Shown one piece after another: positions 1-7,355 of a stretch of 64,000 bases of DNA. Below the pieces are notes generated by a model. That model saw nothing but the letters and a program-made list of their open reading frames with translations. It did not search any database and was not told where the DNA came from. Positions within the stretch are counted from its first letter, which is position 1; every line of letters begins with the position of its first letter. The position numbers were made by a program, and so were the translations under genes. Origin of the DNA: an uncultured Lachnospiraceae bacterium. Its GTDB lineage: Bacteria; Bacillota; Clostridia; Lachnospirales; Lachnospiraceae. Location: positions 62,001 to 126,000 of the forward strand of contig CANQYY010000003.1 of assembly GCA_947628225.1 (NCBI GenBank), given 5' to 3'.

Positions 1-806
1 AAAAGAAAAAGCTGTTGATGGAACAGGCGCGTTCGCAGTTTGATTCCAACGTCCGGAGCAAGCAGAGCGAAGTGCTGGCGAAGGAGAAGTCCATTCAGAC
101 CATGGCGAGCGCGGCGGAGAAAAAGCTGGCGGAAATTGAATTAAAAAAGCTAAAGCAGGAATACAGCCAGCTGTTAAAATCCGAAAAGGATATAAAATCA
201 CAGGAAAAGGAGTATGCAGACCTGCTCCGGAAACAAAAGGGGGCAAAGCTCGTATCGGAATATTCCGGTACGGTAATAGAGCCGGTTTCCCCTTCCGAGT
301 ATGAGGATACAACGGTTTCCGGGGAAAGACTTATGAAAATCCGGAATGAAAACGATTTTTTGATACAGGCAGAAGACGCGGGGGACCTCCGATATAATAT
401 GAAAGTAAAAATAGGTCTTGGGAGCACTACGGATGATATTGCCCATACGGTGACCGGACGGGTGATATCCACGGACAATCTTTCTTCCACCTCTTCGGAA
501 GAGGAAGAAGAAACTGCCACGGAACAGCTGATATCGGTTTCCTCAAAAGACAAGAAAAAATATAATTTTAAAAAATATAACATTTATATCACAGGGGTCA
601 CGCTGAGCATCAAGGACGCTCTTATGGTGGATGCTAAGGCAGTATATGAGGAATTAGAGGGCGAAACTACAAAATTGTATGTCATGTTAGTGGAAAACGG
701 GAAACTGCATAAGCGCTATATAGTAAGTAATTATAAACAAGACACAAAATATCTGGTTAATCAGGGTGTTGAAGAGGGCCAGACATTAGCGATACTGAAA
801 GAGTAG
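1..806 (+). CDS. HlyD/MacA-type efflux adaptor subunit, C-terminal part (5' end off window)
   Basis: The frame is open from base 3 with no stop, so the gene starts outside the window and about 268 residues are visible. The first 80 or so are a lysine- and glutamate-rich coiled coil. A lipoyl-like half motif follows (EYSGTVIEPVSP), then beta-barrel sequence interrupted by a very acidic stretch (SSEEEEETATEQ). The C-terminus (YLVNQGVEEGQTLAILKE) matches the usual end of membrane-fusion proteins, where a 'V-x-x-G-L-x-x-G-x-x-V' pattern is typical. The stop lies 14 bases before an FtsX-type permease and two ATPase genes follow, so the protein probably links an ABC exporter to the outer face of the membrane. 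The substrate is unknown; lipids, peptides and antibiotics are known for the family. Confidence 0.8.
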   Translation, partial: KKKLLMEQARSQFDSNVRSKQSEVLAKEKSIQTMASAAEKKLAEIELKKLKQEYSQLLKSEKDIKSQEKEYADLLRKQKGAKLVSEYSGTVIEPVSPSEYEDTTVSGERLMKIRNENDFLIQAEDAGDLRYNMKVKIGLGSTTDDIAHTVTGRVISTDNLSSTSSEEEEETATEQLISVSSKDKKKYNFKKYNIYITGVTLSIKDALMVDAKAVYEELEGETTKLYVMLVENGKLHKRYIVSNYKQDTKYLVNQGVEEGQTLAILKE

Positions 807-820
807 GAGGGAGAGGCGAT

Positions 821-3640
821 ATGATACGGTTTATAAAGCAAAAACTTCTCCACAAAAAGTGGATGGTTATCAGCCTTTTGATTGGTAACATTTTACTGGT
901 GGCGGTTGCCTGCAGCAATCCGATGTATCAGAATGCGGCATTGCAAAAAACCCTCTTTTCCCAGATTAATCAGTACATACAAGAGGAAAATGCAAATCCG
1001 GGCGTGTTGACGTTAGAATCCAATATGAAAGGACGCGACGGACAGGAGGCGGATTATAAAACCCTGCAGAGTATGGCAGGGGGGGCGGCAGACCGTCTGG
1101 GGGTAGAACAGAGTCACTTGATTACCTTACATGAAACAGCAAAAACACGCGGTTCTTTTTTACAGCAGCGCGGCGGCGTCACTATGTCAAAAACGCTTCG
1201 GCTGGCTTCTCTTACCGAACTGGATAAACATATCAATATCATGTCCGGCGGCATGTACAAAGACGAAGCAGGCGCCGACGGCATAATCGAGGGCGTTGTG
1301 AGCCAGAGGGCATTGGCGAAGCTGGATTTGGTTGTGGGGGATGAGCTGGAATTAAAAAGCTTTCTTGACAGCAGCGGCTCCCCTATGAAAATAAGAATTG
1401 CCGGTGTGTTTAACAACAAGGAGGAAGAGGACTCCTACTGGGTGAAGTCACCCTCGGACTATTACATGGAAGTCTTTATTTCACCGAAACTGTTTGAATC
1501 CGTTTTTATTAATCTGGACAAACAGGACTTCAGCGTAGTGACAGACTGGTTTATGGTATACGACTATAATCAGCTGAAATCCACCCAGATTGACCACCTG
1601 ATTTCAGAAACACAGGACATGATAGATGAAATGGCCTACAGCAGTACATCCTATGTTCCGGAACCGGACTATTTATCTGTGCTGAACGAATATCAGACTG
1701 CGGCAAAAAAGGTGCGGACGACCCTGTTAATCTTACAGGTTCCGGTGCTGGCGCTTCTGTTAGCCTTTATCTTTATGATTTCCAGACAGATGCTGGATTT
1801 GGAGCAGAATGAGATTGCTTTGTTAAAAAGCCGTGGTTCCAGTAAAAAACAGATATTGCTGATTTACCTGTTGCAATCCTTTCTCTTATCTGTCCTAAGC
1901 TGTATCGTGGGACTGCCGTTAGGATATTTTCTGTGCAAGGCGCTTGGCTCTACCAACGGATTTTTGGAATTTATCCAGAGAAAGGCGCTGCATATTACTC
2001 TGGGGCCTTCCGTATTTTTATATATGTTAGGAGCCATGGCGGCTTCCATTGCTTTTATGGTGCTGCCGGTATTCCGGGATGCGAATGTGACGATAGTTAA
2101 TGTTAAGCATAAGAACCGGAAAAAGAAAAATTTGCTGCAACGCGTATATCTGGATGTAATCTTGTTATTGATATCCCTGTATGGCCTGTATACCTTCAGC
2201 CAGAGGGAAGATACCCTGATGACGCAGATGCTGGAGGGAGAATCGCTGGATCCATTCCTTTTTATCTGCTCCTCGCTGTTTATTATCAGCGCCAGTCTTG
2301 TGGCGTTGAGGATTCAGCCGCTGCTGATTCGGATTGTATATCTGATTGGGAGAAAACGTTGGAAACCTTCCTTCTTTGCTTCCTTTCTCCAGATATTGAG
2401 GACAAAGGGAAAACAAAGTTTTATGATGGTATTTCTTATGCTGACGGTGGCGCTTGGTATTTTTAACGCTACGGTGGCGAGAACCATTTTATCCAATTCC
2501 GAGAGCAATATCCGGTATGAAATGGGGGCCGATCTGATTTTGCAGGATACCTGGGAGGACAATTCCATTTTCGTCAGCGCGAATCCGGAATTGGAACTTA
2601 CTTATACGGAGCCTGATTTTTCCGTATACGACAGCATGGAGGGAATCCAGCATGCCACCAAGGTATACAAGGAGAAGGATATTTCCACTTCCTTTGATAA
2701 GAACAGTGAAAACAAAGTATCCACTTCCCTGATGGCGATTGATACAAAAAATTTCGGCTTAACGGTCAGCAGCTTTGATGATTCGCTTTTGCCGACTCAT
2801 ATCAACAATTACTTAAATGCTATGGCGTCCAATGCCAATGCCGTTTTGCTCAGCAGCAATTATCATTCCCAGTATGGGGTTGAATTGGGCGACCAGATAA
2901 CCTATACCAATAATGACAAGATCGATGTGACGGGAACGGTTTATGGGTTTGTAGATTACTTCCCGGGCTATGTGGAAAGCACCCATGAGCTGAATGAAGA
3001 AAACACTCTGGTTGCCACGGAAAATTTCCTTGTGATTGCCAACCTTGCCACGGTGCAGCAGGCGATAGGCGTAAAACCATATGAGGTTTGGATTAAGACA
3101 GACGGTTCTTCCCAGTTTATTTATGATTATGCGAAGAAAAACGGAATCCAGTATACGACCTTTGAGGATGTGGCGGCGAAATTAGTGGATGTAAAAAATG
3201 ATGCGCTGTTCCAGGGTACCAACGGTATTCTTACCATGAGTTTTATTATCATACTGATTTTGTGCTGTACCGGATTTTTGATTTACTGGATCTTATCTAT
3301 TCGGCAGAGAGAATTGCTATTCGGCGTATTCCGTGCCATGGGTATGACCAAAAGAGAAATTATCCAGATGTTGATTAATGAGCAGATCTTCAGCTCCGGC
3401 CTGTCCATTCTGATTGGTACTTTTCTGGGGATCTTAGCGTCGAATCTGTTTGTGCCGCTTGTACAGATTTTCTATGCCTCCACCGACCAGTCTGTGCCTT
3501 TGAACGTAGTATATCAGGCGGTGGATATGATACGTCTGTTTAGCGTAATTGGTATTGTTATTATTATCTGCATGGTAGTACTTGGAAAACTCATTAATAA
3601 GATTAATATCTCCCAGGCTCTCAAACTTGGGGAGGATTAA
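821..3640 (+). CDS. ABC exporter permease, FtsX/MacB superfamily, 939 aa
   Basis: Large permease with an N-terminal membrane segment (about residues 14-32), a long extracytoplasmic domain, membrane helices near 300-500, a second extracytoplasmic domain, and three C-terminal helices (about 800-930). This is the duplicated FtsX layout of Gram-positive LolCDE/MacB-like exporters (two FtsX domains in one chain). The sequences before and after the helices (ALLKSRGSSKKQILLIYLL and GVFRAMGMTKREIIQMLIN) are the conserved coupling segments of this family. AGGAGG lies just before the ATG at 821. The gene is followed 22 bases later by its ATPase gene. Exporter function is from the family; the cargo cannot be read from the sequence. 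Confidence 0.88.
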   Translation: MIRFIKQKLLHKKWMVISLLIGNILLVAVACSNPMYQNAALQKTLFSQINQYIQEENANPGVLTLESNMKGRDGQEADYKTLQSMAGGAADRLGVEQSHLITLHETAKTRGSFLQQRGGVTMSKTLRLASLTELDKHINIMSGGMYKDEAGADGIIEGVVSQRALAKLDLVVGDELELKSFLDSSGSPMKIRIAGVFNNKEEEDSYWVKSPSDYYMEVFISPKLFESVFINLDKQDFSVVTDWFMVYDYNQLKSTQIDHLISETQDMIDEMAYSSTSYVPEPDYLSVLNEYQTAAKKVRTTLLILQVPVLALLLAFIFMISRQMLDLEQNEIALLKSRGSSKKQILLIYLLQSFLLSVLSCIVGLPLGYFLCKALGSTNGFLEFIQRKALHITLGPSVFLYMLGAMAASIAFMVLPVFRDANVTIVNVKHKNRKKKNLLQRVYLDVILLLISLYGLYTFSQREDTLMTQMLEGESLDPFLFICSSLFIISASLVALRIQPLLIRIVYLIGRKRWKPSFFASFLQILRTKGKQSFMMVFLMLTVALGIFNATVARTILSNSESNIRYEMGADLILQDTWEDNSIFVSANPELELTYTEPDFSVYDSMEGIQHATKVYKEKDISTSFDKNSENKVSTSLMAIDTKNFGLTVSSFDDSLLPTHINNYLNAMASNANAVLLSSNYHSQYGVELGDQITYTNNDKIDVTGTVYGFVDYFPGYVESTHELNEENTLVATENFLVIANLATVQQAIGVKPYEVWIKTDGSSQFIYDYAKKNGIQYTTFEDVAAKLVDVKNDALFQGTNGILTMSFIIILILCCTGFLIYWILSIRQRELLFGVFRAMGMTKREIIQMLINEQIFSSGLSILIGTFLGILASNLFVPLVQIFYASTDQSVPLNVVYQAVDMIRLFSVIGIVIIICMVVLGKLINKINISQALKLGED

Positions 3641-3662
3641 GGGCGAGAACGGAGGAAAGGCA

Positions 3663-4349
3663 ATGGAAAATGAAAATATAATAGAAACAAAAGATGTGCT
3701 TCAAAGTTTTAAGATTGCCGGGGGAAAAGAATTTGTAGCATTGAAAAATATCAATATACAAATACCTGTCGGGAAACTGACGATGCTCCGGGGACGTTCC
3801 GGTTCGGGCAAAACCACCCTGATGAATATTCTGGGGGCCCTGGATTATCCCAAAAGCGGTACGGTCCTGTTCCAGGGAGAGCCTATCGAAAATATGCCGG
3901 AGAATGAGAGGGAAAACATCCGAAAGACCAGGATGGGTTTTGTGTTTCAGTCGGTAGCCCTGATTCCCATGATGACCGCCTATGAAAACGTGGAATTTGT
4001 ACTCCGTCTTGCTAACTATAAGGGAAACCGGAAAAAACGGACCGAGGAGTGTTTAAAGCTGGTGGGGCTGGGTTCCCGGATGAACCATATGCCTCAGGAA
4101 TTATCGGGAGGCGAACAGCAGCGCGTGGCGATTGCCCGCGCCATTGCCCATGAGCCGAATATTATTTTTGCTGATGAGCCGACGGCTGAACTGGATACCA
4201 ATACGGGGCTGCAGATTATGAAAATATTCAGGGAGCTTATTGAAACCCAGCACATCACGATTGTAATGACAACCCATGATACCGGGCTGATGGAAATCGC
4301 CGACTGTATCTATCACATTGAGGATGGAGAGATTGTCTATGAAGATTAA
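3663..4349 (+). CDS. ABC transporter ATP-binding protein (LolD/MacB type), 228 aa
   Basis: Complete nucleotide-binding domain with Walker A (GRSGSGKTT), Q-loop (VFQSVAL), signature (LSGGEQQRVAIARA) and Walker B (IIFADEPTAELD), followed by the H-loop histidine (TTHD). The frame is open further upstream, but the ATG at 3663 has GGAGGAAAGG directly ahead and gives the usual family length, so I chose it. The protein should power the permease encoded just upstream. The stop overlaps the start of a second ATPase gene by 11 bases, implying translational coupling. Confidence 0.9.
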   Translation: MENENIIETKDVLQSFKIAGGKEFVALKNINIQIPVGKLTMLRGRSGSGKTTLMNILGALDYPKSGTVLFQGEPIENMPENERENIRKTRMGFVFQSVALIPMMTAYENVEFVLRLANYKGNRKKRTEECLKLVGLGSRMNHMPQELSGGEQQRVAIARAIAHEPNIIFADEPTAELDTNTGLQIMKIFRELIETQHITIVMTTHDTGLMEIADCIYHIEDGEIVYED

Positions 4350-5340
4350 TGTAAAGGATAAAATTGTAAAGATCAGACATTTGCGGGACGCAGACCAGGT
4401 TGATAACCAACAGGAGCCCGACATTTTGGTTCCGGACGATGTTATGATAGAATGCGACAGTCTGGTTAAAATTTATAAGACAAAGGATATTGAAGTGTTA
4501 GCCCTTCAGGGACTGGATCTGACCGTAAAAAGAGGAGAACTGCTGGCAATCATAGGAAACAGCGGCAGCGGGAAATCTACCTTTTTGAATATGATTGGAG
4601 GACTGGACAGACCCTCTGCCGGAAAACTGTATGTGGATGGGAAAAATCTTTTTCAGATGGATGAGAAAGAGTTAGTGAAGTATAAGAGGGATACGGTAGG
4701 CTTTGTATGGCAGAACAATGCAAGGAACCTGCTTCCCTATCTGACCGCCTGGGAAAATGTTATGACGCCGATGCTTTTTACGGAAGGGGAAAATGGAGTA
4801 CATACAGAGGCAGAAAAACGGAAAAGGGCGCTGGAATTGCTGGAATTGGTTGGAATGGAACACCGCAGGGACAGCCGGTTAAGCCAGTTGTCAGGCGGAG
4901 AACAGCAAAGAGTGGCGATTGCGATCGCTCTTGCCAATAATCCGAAACTCCTTCTTGCCGATGAGCCAACGGGCGCTGTAGACCGGAAGACCGCGGATGA
5001 TATTTTAGATATGTTCCGCAAACTGAATGAAAAATTGGGAATTACTATTGTTATTGTTACCCATGACAAGGAACTGGCAGGAAAGGTAAATCGCGTAATC
5101 TCTATTCGGGACGGAAAGACCAGCAGTGAGAGAATTATGAAAAGCAACTACCGTGAGAAGATTGAAAGTCTGGATATTGACTGGAGAGAAGAGGAAACGC
5201 AGGAGGAGTTTGCCGTATTAGACCGCGCCGGCCGCGTGCAGATTCCGGGCGAGCTGCTGGAAGAGATGGGAATGGATGGAAATAAAGTAAAATTAGAGTT
5301 GATAGATGGGAAGATTGTCATTGAAAAACCGCAGGAATAA
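4339..5340 (+). CDS. Second ABC ATPase of the operon, with C-terminal AbrB-like domain, 333 aa
   Basis: An N-terminal extension of about 35 residues precedes a full ATPase domain: Walker A (GNSGSGKSTF), Q-loop (VWQNNARNLLPYLTAWENV), signature (LSGGEQQRVAIAIA), Walker B (LLLADEPTGAVD) and H-loop (VTHD). The last 45 residues (coding bases about 5203-5337) are not part of the transporter fold: VLDRAGRVQIPGELLEEMG followed by a 'KVKLEL-DGKIVIEKP' strand pair reads like the AbrB/MazE/SpoVT swapped-hairpin domain. The start at 4339 overlaps the previous gene. Why one permease is served by two ATPases is unclear; they may form a heterodimer. The AbrB assignment is by motif resemblance. Confidence 0.85.
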   Translation: MKINVKDKIVKIRHLRDADQVDNQQEPDILVPDDVMIECDSLVKIYKTKDIEVLALQGLDLTVKRGELLAIIGNSGSGKSTFLNMIGGLDRPSAGKLYVDGKNLFQMDEKELVKYKRDTVGFVWQNNARNLLPYLTAWENVMTPMLFTEGENGVHTEAEKRKRALELLELVGMEHRRDSRLSQLSGGEQQRVAIAIALANNPKLLLADEPTGAVDRKTADDILDMFRKLNEKLGITIVIVTHDKELAGKVNRVISIRDGKTSSERIMKSNYREKIESLDIDWREEETQEEFAVLDRAGRVQIPGELLEEMGMDGNKVKLELIDGKIVIEKPQE

Positions 5341-5411
5341 TGCTATACTATGTCTACTGATGATAATGCCGCAATTTACACAATCAGTCAAATGATGGAG
5401 AGATGAAATAT

Positions 5412-6347
5412 ATGAGTGATTATATGAAAAGATATATTTGCCGGAATAGAAGAAGACGATCTGCCCATATAAGAAAACAAAAGCATCGCAGCAGAAATAT
5501 ATTATGGAAACAAGTGGGAAAAATCGCAGCAGGGGCGGCTGTCGTGGCAGTGGCGGCTTTTATTATTCTCAAAATTTTTCTGCCGTCAGGCGAGGACAAG
5601 AAGGCTGAAAGTACAGCAGCGACCGGTCAGAGCGTTTCGGCTTCCGGCGCTGCCGCCGACGTTATATCCGGCGGGATATCGGAATCGGTGGCTTCTGTCC
5701 CCCTGCTTCCTCCCCAGTCCATTGCCGAACCTACGCCAAAACCTCGTTCCCGCGCCGTGGCGCTTACGTTTGATGACGGGCCCGATACTGAAAATACGCC
5801 TAAAATTCTGACAACTTTAAATAAATATCATGCCCACGCTACTTTTTTTGTGGTGGGGAATCGTGTTGCTTCCCGTGCTTCCTGTTTAAAGCAGGTAATT
5901 GCGCAGGGTTCTGAAATCGGGAACCATTCCTGGAGGCATGAAGATCTGAGTCTGAGGAATATGAAGGATGTAAACAAGTCCTATAATAAAACCGCTTCGA
6001 CTGTAAAAAAACTGACGGGATATAAGATTACTTTTCTCCGGCCTCCCTACGGCGCCATCAGTAACGTGATGCGGAAAAAGCTGAAACATCCGATGATTTT
6101 GTGGAGTATTGATACGTTGGATTGGAAAAGCCGAAATGAAAAATCTGTCTGCAAAATGATCAAAAAGAATGTTTCCGACGGCGATATTATCCTGCTCCAT
6201 GATTTGTACCCATCCACAGAGAAGGCAATAGAAAAAATTGTCCCGTGGCTTGTGAAACAGGATTATGATATTGTTACCGTGTCGGAACTGATGCGGCGGA
6301 AAGGAATCCATATGAAAAACGGGAAAGCCTACGGAAGCGCCCGGTAA
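5412..6347 (+). CDS. Membrane-anchored polysaccharide deacetylase (NodB/CE4 domain), 311 aa
   Basis: A short basic N-terminus (CRNRRRRSAHIRKQKHR) precedes one membrane segment, a Ser/Ala/Pro-rich linker, and a NodB domain facing outside. The CE4 motifs are all present: TFDDGP (Asp121, Asp122), the metal-binding H-x3-H in GNHSWRHEDL, RPPYG, DTLDW and ILLHD. The family removes N- or O-acetyl groups from peptidoglycan or chitin-like glycans; a PdaA/PgdA-type role in the wall is likely, but the substrate is inferred. An ATG at 5403 is in frame, but GGAGAG sits directly against it and is 9 bases from the ATG at 5412, which I prefer. Confidence 0.88.
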   Translation: MSDYMKRYICRNRRRRSAHIRKQKHRSRNILWKQVGKIAAGAAVVAVAAFIILKIFLPSGEDKKAESTAATGQSVSASGAAADVISGGISESVASVPLLPPQSIAEPTPKPRSRAVALTFDDGPDTENTPKILTTLNKYHAHATFFVVGNRVASRASCLKQVIAQGSEIGNHSWRHEDLSLRNMKDVNKSYNKTASTVKKLTGYKITFLRPPYGAISNVMRKKLKHPMILWSIDTLDWKSRNEKSVCKMIKKNVSDGDIILLHDLYPSTEKAIEKIVPWLVKQDYDIVTVSELMRRKGIHMKNGKAYGSAR

Positions 6348-6398
6348 CGCCTTTCCGGCATTATCGGGAAACGGCAGCCTCCGTGAAATAAGGATGAA

Positions 6399-6746
6399 TT
6401 ATGGCTCCTTTTCTGACAGAGCTTCCAGCTTATCATAATATTCATACAGTTTCTGCACTCCGTTTTCCAGTATATAATAATGGCGGATATAGGGAATCAG
6501 AAGAATCAGAAGTAAAACGAATAGCACGAGTAGTAATGGCTGTAGTAAAAAAAGATTTGTAAATAAGGTAAGGACAGTAAGCAGGGCAAATAAAACGGTA
6601 ACAATGAGATGTACCAGCCGTTCATGCTGCATAAATTGTATTTTTGTCAAAAGTTTTTCCCTGTGACAGGCCGCCTCAGATGGCGCCAGCGGCTGTTCCG
6701 TAAGAGATTGATAAAAAGCCAAAAGAGCTTTCATTCGTTTTTCCAT
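6399..6746 (-). CDS. Small membrane protein of unknown function, 115 aa
   Basis: Not recognised. The protein has a soluble N-terminal third that is mildly helical (KRMKALLAFYQSLTEQP), then two hydrophobic helices separated by a short loop (LIVTVLFALLTVLTLFTN and PLLLVLFVLLLILLIPYI), then an amphipathic tail ending in a Glu-rich segment. The layout resembles small DUF-type proteins of clostridia, but I cannot name a family. The start at 6746 has GGGAGG six bases upstream. A consensus-like promoter at 6797-6825 on the same strand supports independent expression. It is convergent with the deacetylase gene. Confidence 0.6.
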   Translation of the reverse strand: MEKRMKALLAFYQSLTEQPLAPSEAACHREKLLTKIQFMQHERLVHLIVTVLFALLTVLTLFTNLFLLQPLLLVLFVLLLILLIPYIRHYYILENGVQKLYEYYDKLEALSEKEP

Positions 6747-6796
6747 AGTATTCCTCCCTTTTTCTATCATTGGATTGAGCCGGGATCCAAAGAATT

Positions 6797-6825
6797 AGTA
6801 TACACTGCCCCATGTGTCAAGTCAA
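6797..6825 (-). promoter_or_regulatory. Sigma-A promoter for the small membrane protein gene
   Basis: Read on the minus strand: -35 TTGACT (6820-6825), 17-base spacer, -10 TATACT (6797-6802). It lies 51 bases upstream of the ATG at 6746. Confidence 0.6.
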
Positions 6826-6885
6826 GTTTTGCGCTGTCCCCATAGTATTGGGAGTTAGCGGGGCGAAAATTTATCGATGGCGCTA

Positions 6886-6917
6886 TTGCCATATCTGTCC
6901 ATTTATGATATTATACT
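6886..6917 (+). promoter_or_regulatory. Probable promoter of the TM1266-hydG leader
   Basis: TTGCCA at 6886-6891 is followed by two overlapping -10 candidates, TATTAT (6909-6914, 17-base spacer) and TATACT (6912-6917, 20-base spacer). Either puts the transcript start near 6920, about 160 bases before the first gene. Confidence 0.45.
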
Positions 6918-7045
6918 AATAAGTGGTCGTACTGACGTGCAAAGGTTTGTCCTGAGCAAAAAGGCGATAAATAGTGAAACCTCCTCGGTTTTGGGAGGAA
7001 GGTTTTCGTTACCGTTGCGCCGGGATGTATGTCCGGGCGTTTTTT
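6918..7045 (+). promoter_or_regulatory. Structured leader with intrinsic terminator before TM1266-hydG; candidate attenuator or riboswitch
   Basis: This is most of the 333-base gap between genes. A CCTCC/GGAGG hairpin (6981-6998) can be extended outward by GAAA/TTTTC. Bases 6942-6948 (AAGGTTT) can instead pair with AAACCT at 6977-6982, which would break that hairpin. A GC-rich stem at 7018-7039 with six U residues (7040-7045) is a good intrinsic terminator placed 35 bases before the start codon. Mutually exclusive pairings ahead of a terminator are what an attenuator needs. I compared it by eye with the FMN, TPP, cobalamin, c-di-GMP, THF, ZTP and SAM consensus features and could not match it. 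No long plausible leader peptide is evident. Confidence 0.5.
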
Positions 7046-7079
7046 ATTATTTACAAAAAGGAAAAGGAGATACCGTGTT

Positions 7080-7325
7080 ATGGAAAAACGTATTGCATTA
7101 ATTGGAATTATCGTAGAAAACAGGGAAGCGTCGGAGCAGATAAATGAAATCCTGCACCAGTACCGGTCCTATATGGTAGGACGGATGGGAGTGCCTTACC
7201 GGGAAAGAAACTTATCTGTCATTAGTGTAATAGTGGATGCGGAGAGTGATATTATCAGCGCCATATCCGGCAAACTGGGAATGGTAGAAGGTGTCAGTAC
7301 GAAAACGATTTACGCAACCAAATAA
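7080..7325 (+). CDS. TM1266 family iron-only hydrogenase system regulator (putative), 81 aa
   Basis: A small alpha/beta protein (MEKRIALIGIIVENREASEQ at the start; LSVISVIVDAESDIISAISGKLG later) that matches the TM1266-type family, which resembles the NikR C-terminal/ACT fold and is found beside [FeFe]-hydrogenase maturation genes. In Thermotoga maritima TM1266 also neighbours hydG, as here. Its proposed role as a regulator is from gene neighbourhood in the literature and not proven by sequence; it has no DNA-binding domain. The frame extends upstream, but the ATG at 7080 has AAGGAG at a good distance and upstream sequence is the leader terminator. The stop is 30 bases before hydG. Confidence 0.8.
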   Translation: MEKRIALIGIIVENREASEQINEILHQYRSYMVGRMGVPYRERNLSVISVIVDAESDIISAISGKLGMVEGVSTKTIYATK

Positions 7326-7355
7326 AGTGCCAAGCGGCGGAATGGAGGAAAGATT

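Noticed and set aside
5350-5406. 18-codon frame before the polysaccharide deacetylase
   Set aside because: No ribosome binding site at a usable distance and the sequence contains the deacetylase Shine-Dalgarno.
6347-6399. Hairpin between the deacetylase and the small membrane protein gene as a terminator
   Set aside because: There is a weak GCC/GGC plus TTTCC/GGAAA stem, but no T-run on either strand.
6877-7101. Open frame of 74 codons through the hydG leader
   Set aside because: It runs through the hairpins and terminator, has no good start, and overlaps the regulator start. The structure explains the sequence better.
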